Below, piece after piece: positions 1 to 7,635 of a stretch of DNA of 19,302 nucleotides. The translations under genes were made by a program, and so were the position numbers. Origin of the DNA: CAVZLD01 sp964522605 (lineage in GTDB: Bacteria; Planctomycetota; Planctomycetia; Pirellulales; Pirellulaceae); assembly GCA_964522605.1 (NCBI GenBank), contig CAZFWV010000106.1:1-19302 (forward strand), read 5' to 3'. The notes beneath the pieces are model-generated. The model saw only the letters and a list, made by a program, of their open reading frames with translations, was not told the DNA's origin and made no database searches. Position 1 is the stretch's first letter. Every line of letters starts with the position of its first letter.

Positions 1-308
1 GGAAGCGCTCCGTCGGCCCCCTCCGGCGAATTTGGAGCCCTCGTAGCCCGGAAGGGTCTCCGGCGATGTGTCGGCTTGTTGGCCTGGTCTGCGGGCGAGT
101 CTGCCTTTGTCTAGAAGAAGACACGTGCTACAGTTCCACCCCAAGGAACGGCTCAGAAACAACTTCCTCATTTTACCGTGCGGGCATCGCCCCGCGGGTA
201 GGGAGGAATCTCCGCGGTCCGCTGGGCACGCGGTGAAACGAGAGGACCGAGATGCCGTAGTTATTTCTGAGTCATCCCTAAGGTGGCTACGCAAGGAGCG
301 GGAGGCGG
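1..308. other. Upstream spacer before the LptF/G gene, no gene recognised
   Basis: No protein in this stretch is recognisable. The + frame beginning at base 1 stays open only to a TAG at 112-114 and could be the tail of an upstream gene, but its composition is uninformative. A weak sigma-70-like pair on the + strand (TTGTCT at 107-112, 16-bp spacer, TACAGT at 129-134) could start transcription of the permease with a leader of about 170 nt. Two CCGCGG palindromes at 192-197 and 212-217 could form a small stem. A longer frame across 68-340 overlaps the permease start and looks like chance coding. Confidence 0.35.
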
Positions 309-1499
309 ATGCGACAGCTAACTCGATACGTGCTGTTTGAACTGATCGCCGTGTTTACGATCACGCTGACGGGAATCACGCTGTTGCTGATTCTTGCCGG
401 AGTTGCCAAGGAAGGGCTCCGCGAAGGCCTCGGTCCCGGGCCCATTCTGCGGATGATTCCCTATGTGGTTCCGGTGGCTTTGCAGGTTTCGGTTCCGGCG
501 ACCATCCTGCTGGCTGCATGCAGTGTTTTTGGCCGGATGTCGGCCGATAACGAGATCGTTGCCATCAAGTCGCTCGGAATCTCTCCCATGGTCGTCATCT
601 ATCCGGCGCTCGGGCTTGCCTTTCTGCTCAGCCTGGTCGCCGTGTGGATCAACGACATCGCAGTCTCCTGGGGGCGAACAGGGATTTCTCAGGTCGTGAT
701 GGAGTCGGTGGAAGAAGTTGCCTACAGTATGCTGCGCACTCAGCGGATGTATTCCACCCGCCACTTTTCTATCAATGTGAAGGGGGTCTCCGGGCGTCGA
801 CTGATCCGGCCGAGCATTCAGATCCAGGGGAACGCGAAGTCCCCGCCGATGAGCATCAATGCCAGTTGGGCCGAATTGCGGACCGACACGAAAGAGAACA
901 CGCTCAAGATCTTACTGACCAACGGGACGATCGATGGGGGACAACGCTGGTCGGTCGCCTTCTCCGACACGCAAGAGCTGGATTTTCCCTTGTTGGATGC
1001 GACGCGCAAGGGGAACAATTCCGACAGTCCCTCCCTGATCGAACTGCGTCGGATTCCCACGGAAACGGCGCAGCAGAAGGAAGCCGCCGCGTCCGCCGAA
1101 CGGCAAGGGGCCACTGCGGCTGCCTTTCAAATGATGACTGGCCAATTTCCACTCTTGGCTGACGAGGCGGAATGGCGGACGCGTCGCGATGCGATTGAGA
1201 GTACGCAGTCCCGCTTGCACCGACTGCACCTCGAACCTTGGCGACGATGGGCGGGCGGGTTTAGCTGCTTCTTCTTTGTCCTGGTTGGGACGCCGCTCGC
1301 GATTCGCATGCGGACGACCAACTTCTTTACGACGTTTGCGGCCTGTTTCCTGCCAATTCTGCTAATCTACTACCCGCTGCTCGTCTTTGCCGTGGATCGC
1401 TGCAAAGACGGGGCCGTGCCGCCCTATACGGTCTGGTTGGGAAATCTCGTTCTGTTGGTGACCGGTGCTTGGATGGTACGACGCGTCCTACGATACTGA
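309..1499 (+). CDS. LptF/LptG (YjgP/YjgQ) family LPS export permease
   Basis: This 396-residue protein fits the inner-membrane permease half of the Lpt machinery, which with the ATPase LptB extracts lipopolysaccharide and passes it to the periplasmic bridge. Visible features are a membrane segment at about residues 10-32, two more at about 50-75 and 95-115, and a soluble beta-rich periplasmic region from about 120 to 300. Three C-terminal membrane segments follow at about 305-325, 333-355 and 368-388. The stretch RMSADNEIVAIKSLGISP (about 76-93) is the family hallmark after the second membrane segment. The length matches the family. AAGGAG at 293-298 lies 10 bp before the ATG, with a second purine-rich GGAGG just before it. 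F and G paralogues cannot be told apart here. The regulator downstream begins 54 bp after the stop and may be co-transcribed. Confidence 0.85.
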   Translation: MRQLTRYVLFELIAVFTITLTGITLLLILAGVAKEGLREGLGPGPILRMIPYVVPVALQVSVPATILLAACSVFGRMSADNEIVAIKSLGISPMVVIYPALGLAFLLSLVAVWINDIAVSWGRTGISQVVMESVEEVAYSMLRTQRMYSTRHFSINVKGVSGRRLIRPSIQIQGNAKSPPMSINASWAELRTDTKENTLKILLTNGTIDGGQRWSVAFSDTQELDFPLLDATRKGNNSDSPSLIELRRIPTETAQQKEAAASAERQGATAAAFQMMTGQFPLLADEAEWRTRRDAIESTQSRLHRLHLEPWRRWAGGFSCFFFVLVGTPLAIRMRTTNFFTTFAACFLPILLIYYPLLVFAVDRCKDGAVPPYTVWLGNLVLLVTGAWMVRRVLRY

Positions 1500-1553
1500 A
1501 CAAGGCGAGCGGGCGCGCCAGGTTCGGAAGATCGCTCATCGTTGGGGGTAACG

Positions 1554-3404
1554 ATGGCTGTCGGAGGTGATGAGTACTGCTACCTGACCATGATCGCGGG
1601 CACGCGATTGGGCACGGATTTTCTTCTCGATCCGTTGCATCCCAATCGGATCGGGCGGGGAATCGAATGTGAGATTGTCGTCAAAGACCTGAATTGCTCT
1701 CGCGTGCATGCCCAGTTGGTTCGTCGTGACGAAGGTTGGTGGCTCGAAGATGAGGACAGTCGGAACGGTTCTCATGTGAATGGACAGCGTGTCGAAGCGG
1801 TTTTGCTCGCGGATGGGGCTCGACTGCGATTCGGTTCGACCGAGTTCGTCTTTCATCGGACTGATGAACCGCCCACGCTCACGTCCGCCTCGGCGCCGGG
1901 TGAAAACCAAACGGTGATCAAGGAAACGCGGATCGGGTCCAGCGACACCAATCGAATTCTGCTAGAGGCGTTGCAGAACACGGAGTTCGCTCACGATTTG
2001 CTGGTTGTCTATCAGTTGAGCGTCAAATTGCTGGCTTGTCATGAACCGGACCAGGTGATTCGCACGTCGCTGGATTTTCTGCACGAGCGTACCAAGGCCT
2101 CGGTCGTTGGATTTCTGTGGGCCAGCACCGACGGACAATTGCGACCCAAGCATGTCCTGCCGGATGGGGGCGAGGATATCTCGTTGAACAAGACCTTGAC
2201 GGATGTCGTCTGCGAACAGGGACGCGCCGTATGGGTGTCCAATCACACCTCCACGACCGGCCAGGCAAACCTGCGGCGATATTCCGATGCGATTTGCGTC
2301 CCGCTGGTCAAGGCAAAGAGGACATTGGGAGTCTTGCACCTCTACTTGAAGCAAGGGAGATTTCGCCAGGCCGACTTTGACTTCGCAATCTCGGTCGCCA
2401 ATTTGATGGCCGTCTCCCTGATCCGAACCCGGAAAGAGGCTGCGCTGCAAGCCGATCATGCGCGACTCGTGGATCGGTCGGCGGAATTTGGCGAGCTGCT
2501 GGGCGAATCGCCCGCGATGCGCGAATTGAAGAGCAAAATTGCGCGCGTTGCCCGTGCGCGCGGGTCCGTGCTGATTCGAGGAGAAAGCGGCTCCGGAAAA
2601 GAACTCGTGGCTCGCGCACTGCATCAGGCCAGTGGCCGAGCCGATCAGCCTCTGCTGTCGGTGAATTGTGCGGCGATTCCCAAGGATCTGATCGAAAGTC
2701 AGCTGTTTGGGCATAAACGGGGTGCCTTCACGGGAGCCGATGCGGACCACGAAGGTTGGTTCCAGCAAGCGGATAACGGGACGTTGATGCTGGACGAGAT
2801 CGGTGAATTGCCGCTCGGAGGTCAGGCAAAGCTGCTGCGAATTCTCGAGGGACATGCCTTTCAGCCGGTTGGCTCCGTCGAACAAGTTACGGTCGACGTT
2901 CGCGTACTCGCGGCAACGAACCGGGATCTGAAAGAGCTCGTTCGCAAACGTCACTTCCGCGAGGATCTCTACTACCGGCTGACTGCGTTTGAACTCATGA
3001 TTCCTCCGCTCCGCGACCGCGGATCGGATGTCGAGTTATTGCTCGACTATTTTTTTGATCATTTCCGGCTACTGCACGGTCGGCCCGAGTTGCGGCTGGA
3101 TGCGGCAGCGCGGAAGCAGTTGTTGACGTACAGTTGGCCGGGCAACGTGCGCCAATTGCGGAACGTGATTGACAGCGCAGTCGTACTCGCGGCGGGAGAT
3201 TCGATCCAGGCCGCGGACTTGGGGATTCGCGCGGTGGATGTGCCGCCGCAAATGGACTCGCTCCGAATCGCCGACTGGGAGAAGAAGCTGATCGAAGACG
3301 CACTCCGTCGAACTCGCGGGCGGATTCCCGAGGCGGCGCGGCTGCTGGGGATCGGTCGCGCGACGCTCTACCGCAAGATCGACGAATACGGCATTCCTCG
3401 CTGA
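1554..3404 (+). CDS. FHA-GAF-sigma-54 AAA+ transcriptional activator, Fis-type HTH
   Basis: A 616-residue enhancer-binding activator of the NtrC class. Residues about 15-100 form an FHA domain with the usual phosphothreonine-reading residues: IGR (33-35), CSRVH (48-52) and NG (76-77). Residues about 145-290 look like a GAF domain. The AAA+ core (about 310-540) has Walker A GESGSGKE (343-350), the sigma-54 contact loop GAFTGA (390-395) and Walker B LMLDEI (411-416). A Fis-type helix-turn-helix lies at about 585-612 (EAARLLGIGRATLYRKI). No response-regulator receiver domain is present, so input is probably binding to a phosphorylated partner through FHA, or a small molecule through GAF. The frame opens at a TTG at 1542, but the ATG at 1554 has GGGGG 5 bp upstream and starts just before the FHA domain. 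Target promoters are unknown. Confidence 0.9.
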   Translation: MAVGGDEYCYLTMIAGTRLGTDFLLDPLHPNRIGRGIECEIVVKDLNCSRVHAQLVRRDEGWWLEDEDSRNGSHVNGQRVEAVLLADGARLRFGSTEFVFHRTDEPPTLTSASAPGENQTVIKETRIGSSDTNRILLEALQNTEFAHDLLVVYQLSVKLLACHEPDQVIRTSLDFLHERTKASVVGFLWASTDGQLRPKHVLPDGGEDISLNKTLTDVVCEQGRAVWVSNHTSTTGQANLRRYSDAICVPLVKAKRTLGVLHLYLKQGRFRQADFDFAISVANLMAVSLIRTRKEAALQADHARLVDRSAEFGELLGESPAMRELKSKIARVARARGSVLIRGESGSGKELVARALHQASGRADQPLLSVNCAAIPKDLIESQLFGHKRGAFTGADADHEGWFQQADNGTLMLDEIGELPLGGQAKLLRILEGHAFQPVGSVEQVTVDVRVLAATNRDLKELVRKRHFREDLYYRLTAFELMIPPLRDRGSDVELLLDYFFDHFRLLHGRPELRLDAAARKQLLTYSWPGNVRQLRNVIDSAVVLAAGDSIQAADLGIRAVDVPPQMDSLRIADWEKKLIEDALRRTRGRIPEAARLLGIGRATLYRKIDEYGIPR

Positions 3405-3425
3405 GCGGTTCCGGCGGATGAATTG

Positions 3426-3444
3426 GGCGGCCGACCCGGTCGCC
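3426..3444. terminator. Compact hairpin between convergent genes
   Basis: GGCGGCCG (3426-3433), loop ACC, then CGGTCGCC (3437-3444) form an 8-bp stem with one G-T wobble. It sits in the 52-bp spacer between the stops of the sigma-54 regulator (+) and lexA (-), where a bidirectional terminator would be expected. No T-tract follows on either side, so it is not a canonical intrinsic terminator. Confidence 0.45.
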
Positions 3445-3456
3445 TGTGGCAACCGA

Positions 3457-4059
3457 CTATCTCACTTTCCGCACCACGCCGACGACGATGCCCAGAACGT
3501 GCGCATTGTCGACGTAGATCGGTTGCATCTGCGAGTTGGCCGGCTGCAGGCGGATCCGGTTATTCTCCGGATACCAGTATTTCATCGTGGCCTCGCCGTC
3601 CTCTGTCTGCGCGACCACCATTTGTCCTGGTGCTGCCGTTTTTTGCTTTTTGATGACGACATAGTCGCCATCGGCGATCTGTGCTTCAATCATCGAATCG
3701 CCATGGACTTCGAGTACGTAATGATTTTTCTTCGGAAAAAGATCGCCAAAATCGATCCGTTCCTGCTGCGCGACGGCTTCGTGCAGAACGCCGGCCGCGA
3801 CACGCCCTGCCAGAGGCAACCCCGCCTGGTCTTCCTCGAATACGGCCAATTGGATCGCACGCGACATGTTCGGTTGTCGCGTAATGAGCCCTTTCTTTTC
3901 CAACGCTTTGAGGTGACACATCACGCCATTGGGAGAACTGATGCGAAATCGCTCCCCAATCTCGCGCACGGTGGGGCCGTATCCGCGGTTTTGGATCTTG
4001 TCACGAATGAAGTCAAATACCGCGCGCTGACGCTTGGTCAGTTGATCTAAGGGGGTCAT
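3457..4059 (-). CDS. lexA: LexA SOS repressor / autoprotease
   Basis: A 200-residue LexA, the repressor that leaves DNA-damage genes when RecA filaments stimulate its self-cleavage. The N-terminal winged helix (about 1-70) contains PTVREIGERFRISSPNGV (29-46), matching the LexA recognition helix region. The cleavage site is the Ala89-Gly90 bond in GRVAAG. The S24-type catalytic pair is Ser122 in GDSMIEAQI and Lys160 in EATMKYW. Residue count and spacing match the family. The frame is open up to an ATG at 4149, giving 30 extra residues. I chose the ATG at 4059 because GAAGGA lies 9 bp upstream, homology starts there, and the longer version would run through the predicted promoter and operator. 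recA is not in the window. Confidence 0.95.
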   Translation of the reverse strand: MTPLDQLTKRQRAVFDFIRDKIQNRGYGPTVREIGERFRISSPNGVMCHLKALEKKGLITRQPNMSRAIQLAVFEEDQAGLPLAGRVAAGVLHEAVAQQERIDFGDLFPKKNHYVLEVHGDSMIEAQIADGDYVVIKKQKTAAPGQMVVAQTEDGEATMKYWYPENNRIRLQPANSQMQPIYVDNAHVLGIVVGVVRKVR

Positions 4060-4117
4060 CTTGGTCGGTCCTTCGGGCCGGGGGAATCGCAAAATGGGCA
4101 CCAGAACCCGCTGCCCC

Positions 4118-4145
4118 ATTGTAATATACGGGTGTACAGAGTCAA
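4118..4145 (-). promoter_or_regulatory. Sigma-70-type promoter of lexA
   Basis: Read on the - strand: -35 TTGACT (4145-4140), 16-bp spacer, -10 TACAAT (4123-4118). Each hexamer matches five of six consensus positions. Transcription would start near 4110 and give a leader of about 50 nt. A TGTACA palindrome lies inside the spacer, so a bound repressor would block RNA polymerase. Confidence 0.7.
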
Positions 4146-4160
4146 TCACGTTTGTACACC
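4131..4160. promoter_or_regulatory. Candidate LexA operator: symmetric pair of TGTACA sites
   Basis: GGTGTACA (4131-4138) and TGTACACC (4153-4160) are exact inverted copies separated by 14 bp. Each contains the self-complementary hexamer TGTACA, and their centres are 22 bp apart, about two helical turns. One site lies between -35 and -10 of the lexA promoter and the other just upstream of -35. Autoregulation is usual for LexA. That these sites bind this LexA is an inference from position and symmetry. Confidence 0.55.
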
Positions 4161-4216
4161 TCTCGATTGGGGCCTGATTTGAGCCCCCTCCGGCGTCGAT
4201 TTGCCGCGTCGGTCTC

Positions 4217-4420
4217 TCGTACTCGTACTCAGCAACGCGGTACTCGTACTCGAGGGTACCGGCGCCCGGGAATCGCGGGTCTGTGGGAAAAGACTACATC
4301 CTTTGGGGACGGCAATCTGCGACCGCATGCAAAGCTACGCCGGGCGTGTGCGGGCGACTTGCGTCATCCCACGGCAATCGAGTACGAGTACGAGTACCGT
4401 TTCACTGAGTACGAGTACGA
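4217..4420. repeat. 204-bp inverted-repeat element built from GTACTC hexamers
   Basis: The left arm (4217-4253) and right arm (4378-4420) are reverse complements, apart from one extra hexamer unit in the right arm and a 5-nt variable block in the middle of each. Each arm has the form (GTACTC)2-AG-N5-CGG-(TACTCG)2. The 124-bp interior holds two possible inner stems that cross each other: CGCCCGG (4263-4269) with CCGGGCG (4340-4346), and GTGGGA (4283-4288) with TCCCAC (4367-4372). The element fills most of the lexA-proB spacer. No coding sequence is evident inside. It could be a non-autonomous mobile element, a structured RNA or a DNA cruciform. Confidence 0.75.
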
Positions 4421-4477
4421 ACTGTGTGGCGAAGGTCGGGTGCGCGCGTGTTGGAGCCGACTGGGGGTGTTCGCGAA

Positions 4478-5623
4478 TCAACCCGCGTCGGTCACGATCA
4501 GATTGTCTCGGTGGATGACTTCGGTGTAGGGACAGTGTCCCAAGGCGGCGGCAATTTGATCGCTTCGCAGCCCTGCGATCTTGCGCAGTTCCTGCTCAGC
4601 GTAATTCGTCAAGCCCCGCGCCCGTTCCCGACCGGTCTGGTCGCAGAGCGAGATGACGTCGCCCTTGGCGAAATTGCCTTGAACATCGACGACGCCAATT
4701 GCAAGCAGGCTGCGCCCCTGGGAGGTCACGGCATGGCAGGCGCCCGCATCCAGAGTCAGGATACCGCGCGGACGGGCGGAGAAGCCGATCCAGCGTTTCC
4801 ACGGACTGACACTCTTGCCTTGCGCGAGGAAGGCGGTGCCCAGCGGTTCGCCGCGGACGATCCGGATCAGAACATCGGGTTGGCGACCGTGGGCCAAGAT
4901 GACATTTTCGCCGGCCAGCGTTGCCATTCGGGCGGCTTGGAGCTTGCTTGCCATACCGCCTTTGCTAAGCCCACCACGCCGATCACGAACGTACGCCAGA
5001 ATCTGCTCGTCGATGCGGGATACCGTGCGAATGATTTTGGTTTCCGCCTCCTGGGGAGGACCATCGTACAAGCCTTCGACGTCGGACAGAATGATCAGCA
5101 GGGGAGCGCGCAGCAGGTTCGTGACCAGGGCCGCCAGCCGATCGTTATCGCCGAACGTCGTCATCAGCTCGTCGACTGCGACCGTATCGTTCTCATTGAT
5201 GATCGGCAAAGCTCCGAGATCCAGCAGCGAGCGGAGTGTATTGCGGACGTTCAGATAACTAGTTCGCTGCTGCATATCGCCCGCTGTCAGCAGGACCTGT
5301 GCGGCATGACGACCGTGCTGACGAAGCGTGTGATCGTACGCCTCGATGAGTTTCGTCTGGCCGATCGCCGCGACCGCCTGCAGGCGGGCTAGATCGGTCG
5401 GGCGGTGGGTCAGCTTCAATTCCGACATCCCCGCGCCGACAGCCCCGGAGCTGACCAGCACGCATTGGTGGCCACCCGCCACGAGCTGGTTCAGCTGGCT
5501 GGCCAAGCTTTCAATTTGCTGGTGATCCAACCGTCCGTCCGGTTGAGTCAGCACGCGAGTCCCGACTTTAACAACAATCAGCGATGCGGTGGCTGCGATT
5601 TCCTGACGCAGTAAATCCGTCAT
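4478..5623 (-). CDS. proB: Glutamate 5-kinase with PUA domain
   Basis: A 381-residue enzyme that phosphorylates L-glutamate on the gamma-carboxylate with ATP, the first step of proline synthesis. The amino-acid kinase domain occupies about 12-265. It shows VVKVGTRVL (17-25), VSSGAVGAGM (57-66), INENDTV (142-148), FGDNDRLAA (157-165) and the lysine-rich GGLSKGGMASKLQAA (217-231). A PUA domain follows at about 285-375, as in the full-length bacterial ProB. The frame is open for 23 more codons upstream, but the ATG at 5623 starts at the family N-terminus; its ribosome site is weak. The product, glutamyl phosphate, is used by ProA, whose gene is not adjacent. The divergent purF lies beyond a 416-bp spacer. 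Confidence 0.93.
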   Translation of the reverse strand: MTDLLRQEIAATASLIVVKVGTRVLTQPDGRLDHQQIESLASQLNQLVAGGHQCVLVSSGAVGAGMSELKLTHRPTDLARLQAVAAIGQTKLIEAYDHTLRQHGRHAAQVLLTAGDMQQRTSYLNVRNTLRSLLDLGALPIINENDTVAVDELMTTFGDNDRLAALVTNLLRAPLLIILSDVEGLYDGPPQEAETKIIRTVSRIDEQILAYVRDRRGGLSKGGMASKLQAARMATLAGENVILAHGRQPDVLIRIVRGEPLGTAFLAQGKSVSPWKRWIGFSARPRGILTLDAGACHAVTSQGRSLLAIGVVDVQGNFAKGDVISLCDQTGRERARGLTNYAEQELRKIAGLRSDQIAAALGHCPYTEVIHRDNLIVTDAG

Positions 5624-6039
5624 GGCATGGTTCTCATGAGGTATCTCGTGAGCGGTCTTGGCGTTTTGTGACGCTTTGAAGCGGCCACCCACGACTTCAC
5701 TCCGCGCGGCGCGCAGGCCTGCGGCGACCGTCGGTTGTGAAAACGTGTGAGCGGGCCTAGAATGAGGGACGAAAACTCCTTTCGACGGCTTTTCTTTTCT
5801 GTCGGAAGCTCAAGAGTTTTTTCCGGAGCAGTGTGGGTTGGTCGAAATCCGCCGACCACTCGGCACGGCGGACAGCGAATACGGTGTTGTCTCGGCAAAA
5901 AACTCGGGCGATCGATGGGAGTGACCGTTCTGAGGCGTGCGGCGGACCTCCTTGGCGATGGCCCAACGGCTCTCCACCGATTCGATGCTTGTTCGATCGT
6001 AGCGGACGGACGTGATTTGCGGGATTGCGGTTTGCACAG
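5624..6039. other. Divergent proB-purF control region
   Basis: This 416-bp spacer separates the start codons of proB (-) and purF (+). A + strand promoter is visible near its proB side, leaving a leader of about 270 nt before purF. The leader contains T-rich patches (around 5788-5825) and small possible stems such as TGGTCG/CGACCA near 5840-5860. I do not see the conserved junctions of a purine riboswitch. A 98-codon + frame (5747-6043) crosses the purF start and has no recognisable features. No convincing proB promoter was found. Confidence 0.45.
5735..5763 (+). promoter_or_regulatory. Sigma-70-type promoter reading toward purF
   Basis: TTGTGA (5735-5740), 17-bp spacer, TAGAAT (5758-5763). 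The hexamers match four and five consensus positions and the spacing is optimal. The predicted start is near 5770, about 270 nt upstream of the purF ATG. Confidence 0.5.
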
Positions 6040-7635
6040 ATGAGCGAACTTTTCCATGAGTGCGGCGTGGCGGCGGTCTACCATCTTCCTGGGGGGGGAG
6101 CGAGCCCGCTTTGTCCGCCGCAGGGGCCCGATCATGTGTCCCGTCTGATGCCGCGGATGTTACTCGACATCCAGAATCGAGGCCAACTTGCGGCCGGGAT
6201 GACCTCCTACAATCCGCGCCGCGCCCAGCTGATCGATACCCACAAGGAAGTCGGGACCGTGGCAGAAGTCTTTCGGCTTTCGCACGGCGGCAAACGAGAA
6301 AGCCTGATGAACGAATACAGCGGTCGGGCTGCGATCGGTCATGTGCGCTACGCCACCTGTGGGCGGGATGACCGAAGCTACGCCCAGCCGTTTGAACGGC
6401 ATCATTTGCTGAAACACAAATGGTTCAGCTTTGCCTTCAATGGACAATTGGCCAATTATGGCTATTTGCGCGACCAATTGCTGCGCAGCAACGACCATCA
6501 TTTGGCCCGAGAAACCGACACCGAGATCATCATGCACGAGCTGAGCCGCGAGTTGGGCGGTGATGCGCGTCCCAGCCTGATCGAAGTGTTGCGGAACGTG
6601 GCGAAACGGTTCGATGGTGCCTACAGCTTGGTTCTACTGAACGCATGCGGTGACATGCTGGTGGCCCGGGATCCGCTCGGGATCAAACCGATGTGCTATG
6701 CCATCGATGGACCGCTTTTCGCAGCGGCAAGCGAAAGCGTTGCGTTGGCCAACCTGGGATTCCGACGGGAACAGATTCAGTCGCTGGAACCCGGCACGGC
6801 AGTGGTGATTTCCGAGGGCGAACTTAAGCTGGAGCGATTTGCGGAAAACCATCGCTCGGCACATTGTTTCTTCGAGTGGATCTACTTTGCGAACGTGGCC
6901 AGCACGCTCGACAATCGCAGCGTGTATCTGTCGCGCACGGCCTTGGGCGAAGAACTTGCTCGGCTCGAATTGGAAGACGGACTTGTTCCGCTCGATGAAG
7001 GAACGATCATCGTCCCGGTCCCGGACACGAGCAAGGCGGCTGCCGACTCGATGGCCTTTCATCTGCAGATTCCCTGCCGGGAGGGATTGATTCGCAACCG
7101 CTACACGGGTCGGACGTTCATCGAAGGCAGTAACAGCCGTCAGGAGGCGGCGAAAATGAAATACACGCCGCTACGACAGGTGCTGGAAGGGCGGCGTGTC
7201 CTGTTGGTCGAAGATTCCATCGTCCGCTCGACGACGATGAAAGTGCTGTTAGATCGAATTCGTCACGAAGGCGGAGCGGCCGAGATTCACGTGCGGGTCG
7301 CCTGTCCGCCGATTATCGCTCCCTGCTTCTATGGGATCGACATGTCGACCGTCGAAGAGTTATTTGCGCCTACCTTCCTGCCCGATCGTCGCCTGACCGT
7401 TGAAGCCCAGTCGCGGATGGCGGAAGCCCTCGGCGCCGATAGCTTGCGCTACTTGCCGGTCGACGCAATCGCCCGCGCCATTGATCTGCCGGATACGTCC
7501 CTCTGTCGTGCTTGTGTGACCGGCGAATATCCGACGCCTTGGGGCCAGGAACTCTACGAGATTTCGCTCGGACGTGCTCGTGACGGCCAGTCCGGGCCAC
7601 GGACCTACGAGCTGAACGAAGTCGTGCGATCCTGA
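6040..7635 (+). CDS. purF: Amidophosphoribosyltransferase (glutamine PRPP amidotransferase)
   Basis: A 531-residue PurF-type enzyme that transfers the amide of glutamine to PRPP, making phosphoribosylamine, the first committed step of purine synthesis. Cys8 in HECGV would be the N-terminal nucleophile after removal of a 7-residue propeptide, as in the Bacillus-type enzyme. Class II glutaminase residues are present: Arg103 in GHVRYATCG, Asn134-Gly135 and Asp160. The phosphoribosyltransferase part carries VLLVEDSIVRSTT (387-399). Cys276, Cys422, Cys489 and Cys492 match the four [4Fe-4S] ligands of clustered PurF proteins. Divergent points are RGQLAAGM where RGQ(E/D)xAG is usual, and a short insert at about residues 17-34. 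The frame opens at a TTG at 6025; I chose the ATG at 6040 for a short propeptide. The 3' end overlaps trmB. Confidence 0.88.
   Translation: MSELFHECGVAAVYHLPGGGASPLCPPQGPDHVSRLMPRMLLDIQNRGQLAAGMTSYNPRRAQLIDTHKEVGTVAEVFRLSHGGKRESLMNEYSGRAAIGHVRYATCGRDDRSYAQPFERHHLLKHKWFSFAFNGQLANYGYLRDQLLRSNDHHLARETDTEIIMHELSRELGGDARPSLIEVLRNVAKRFDGAYSLVLLNACGDMLVARDPLGIKPMCYAIDGPLFAAASESVALANLGFRREQIQSLEPGTAVVISEGELKLERFAENHRSAHCFFEWIYFANVASTLDNRSVYLSRTALGEELARLELEDGLVPLDEGTIIVPVPDTSKAAADSMAFHLQIPCREGLIRNRYTGRTFIEGSNSRQEAAKMKYTPLRQVLEGRRVLLVEDSIVRSTTMKVLLDRIRHEGGAAEIHVRVACPPIIAPCFYGIDMSTVEELFAPTFLPDRRLTVEAQSRMAEALGADSLRYLPVDAIARAIDLPDTSLCRACVTGEYPTPWGQELYEISLGRARDGQSGPRTYELNEVVRS

Noticed and set aside
1962..2954. 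A 330-codon open frame on the - strand inside the sigma-54 regulator gene
   Set aside because: It lies fully antisense to a strongly supported gene, has no recognisable motif, and its openness is expected from the codon bias of the + strand gene.
17..4195. A shared 13-mer GCCCCCTCCGGCG at 17-29 and 4183-4195
   Set aside because: A few exact 13-mer matches are expected by chance in a GC-rich window of this size, and the flanks do not match.
4424..5392. A 322-codon + strand frame antisense to proB
   Set aside because: The - strand clearly encodes glutamate 5-kinase with all motifs; the + frame has no domain and runs in from the repeat element.
5764..6039. Purine riboswitch in the purF leader
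   Set aside because: The conserved junction and loop sequences of the purine aptamer are not present.
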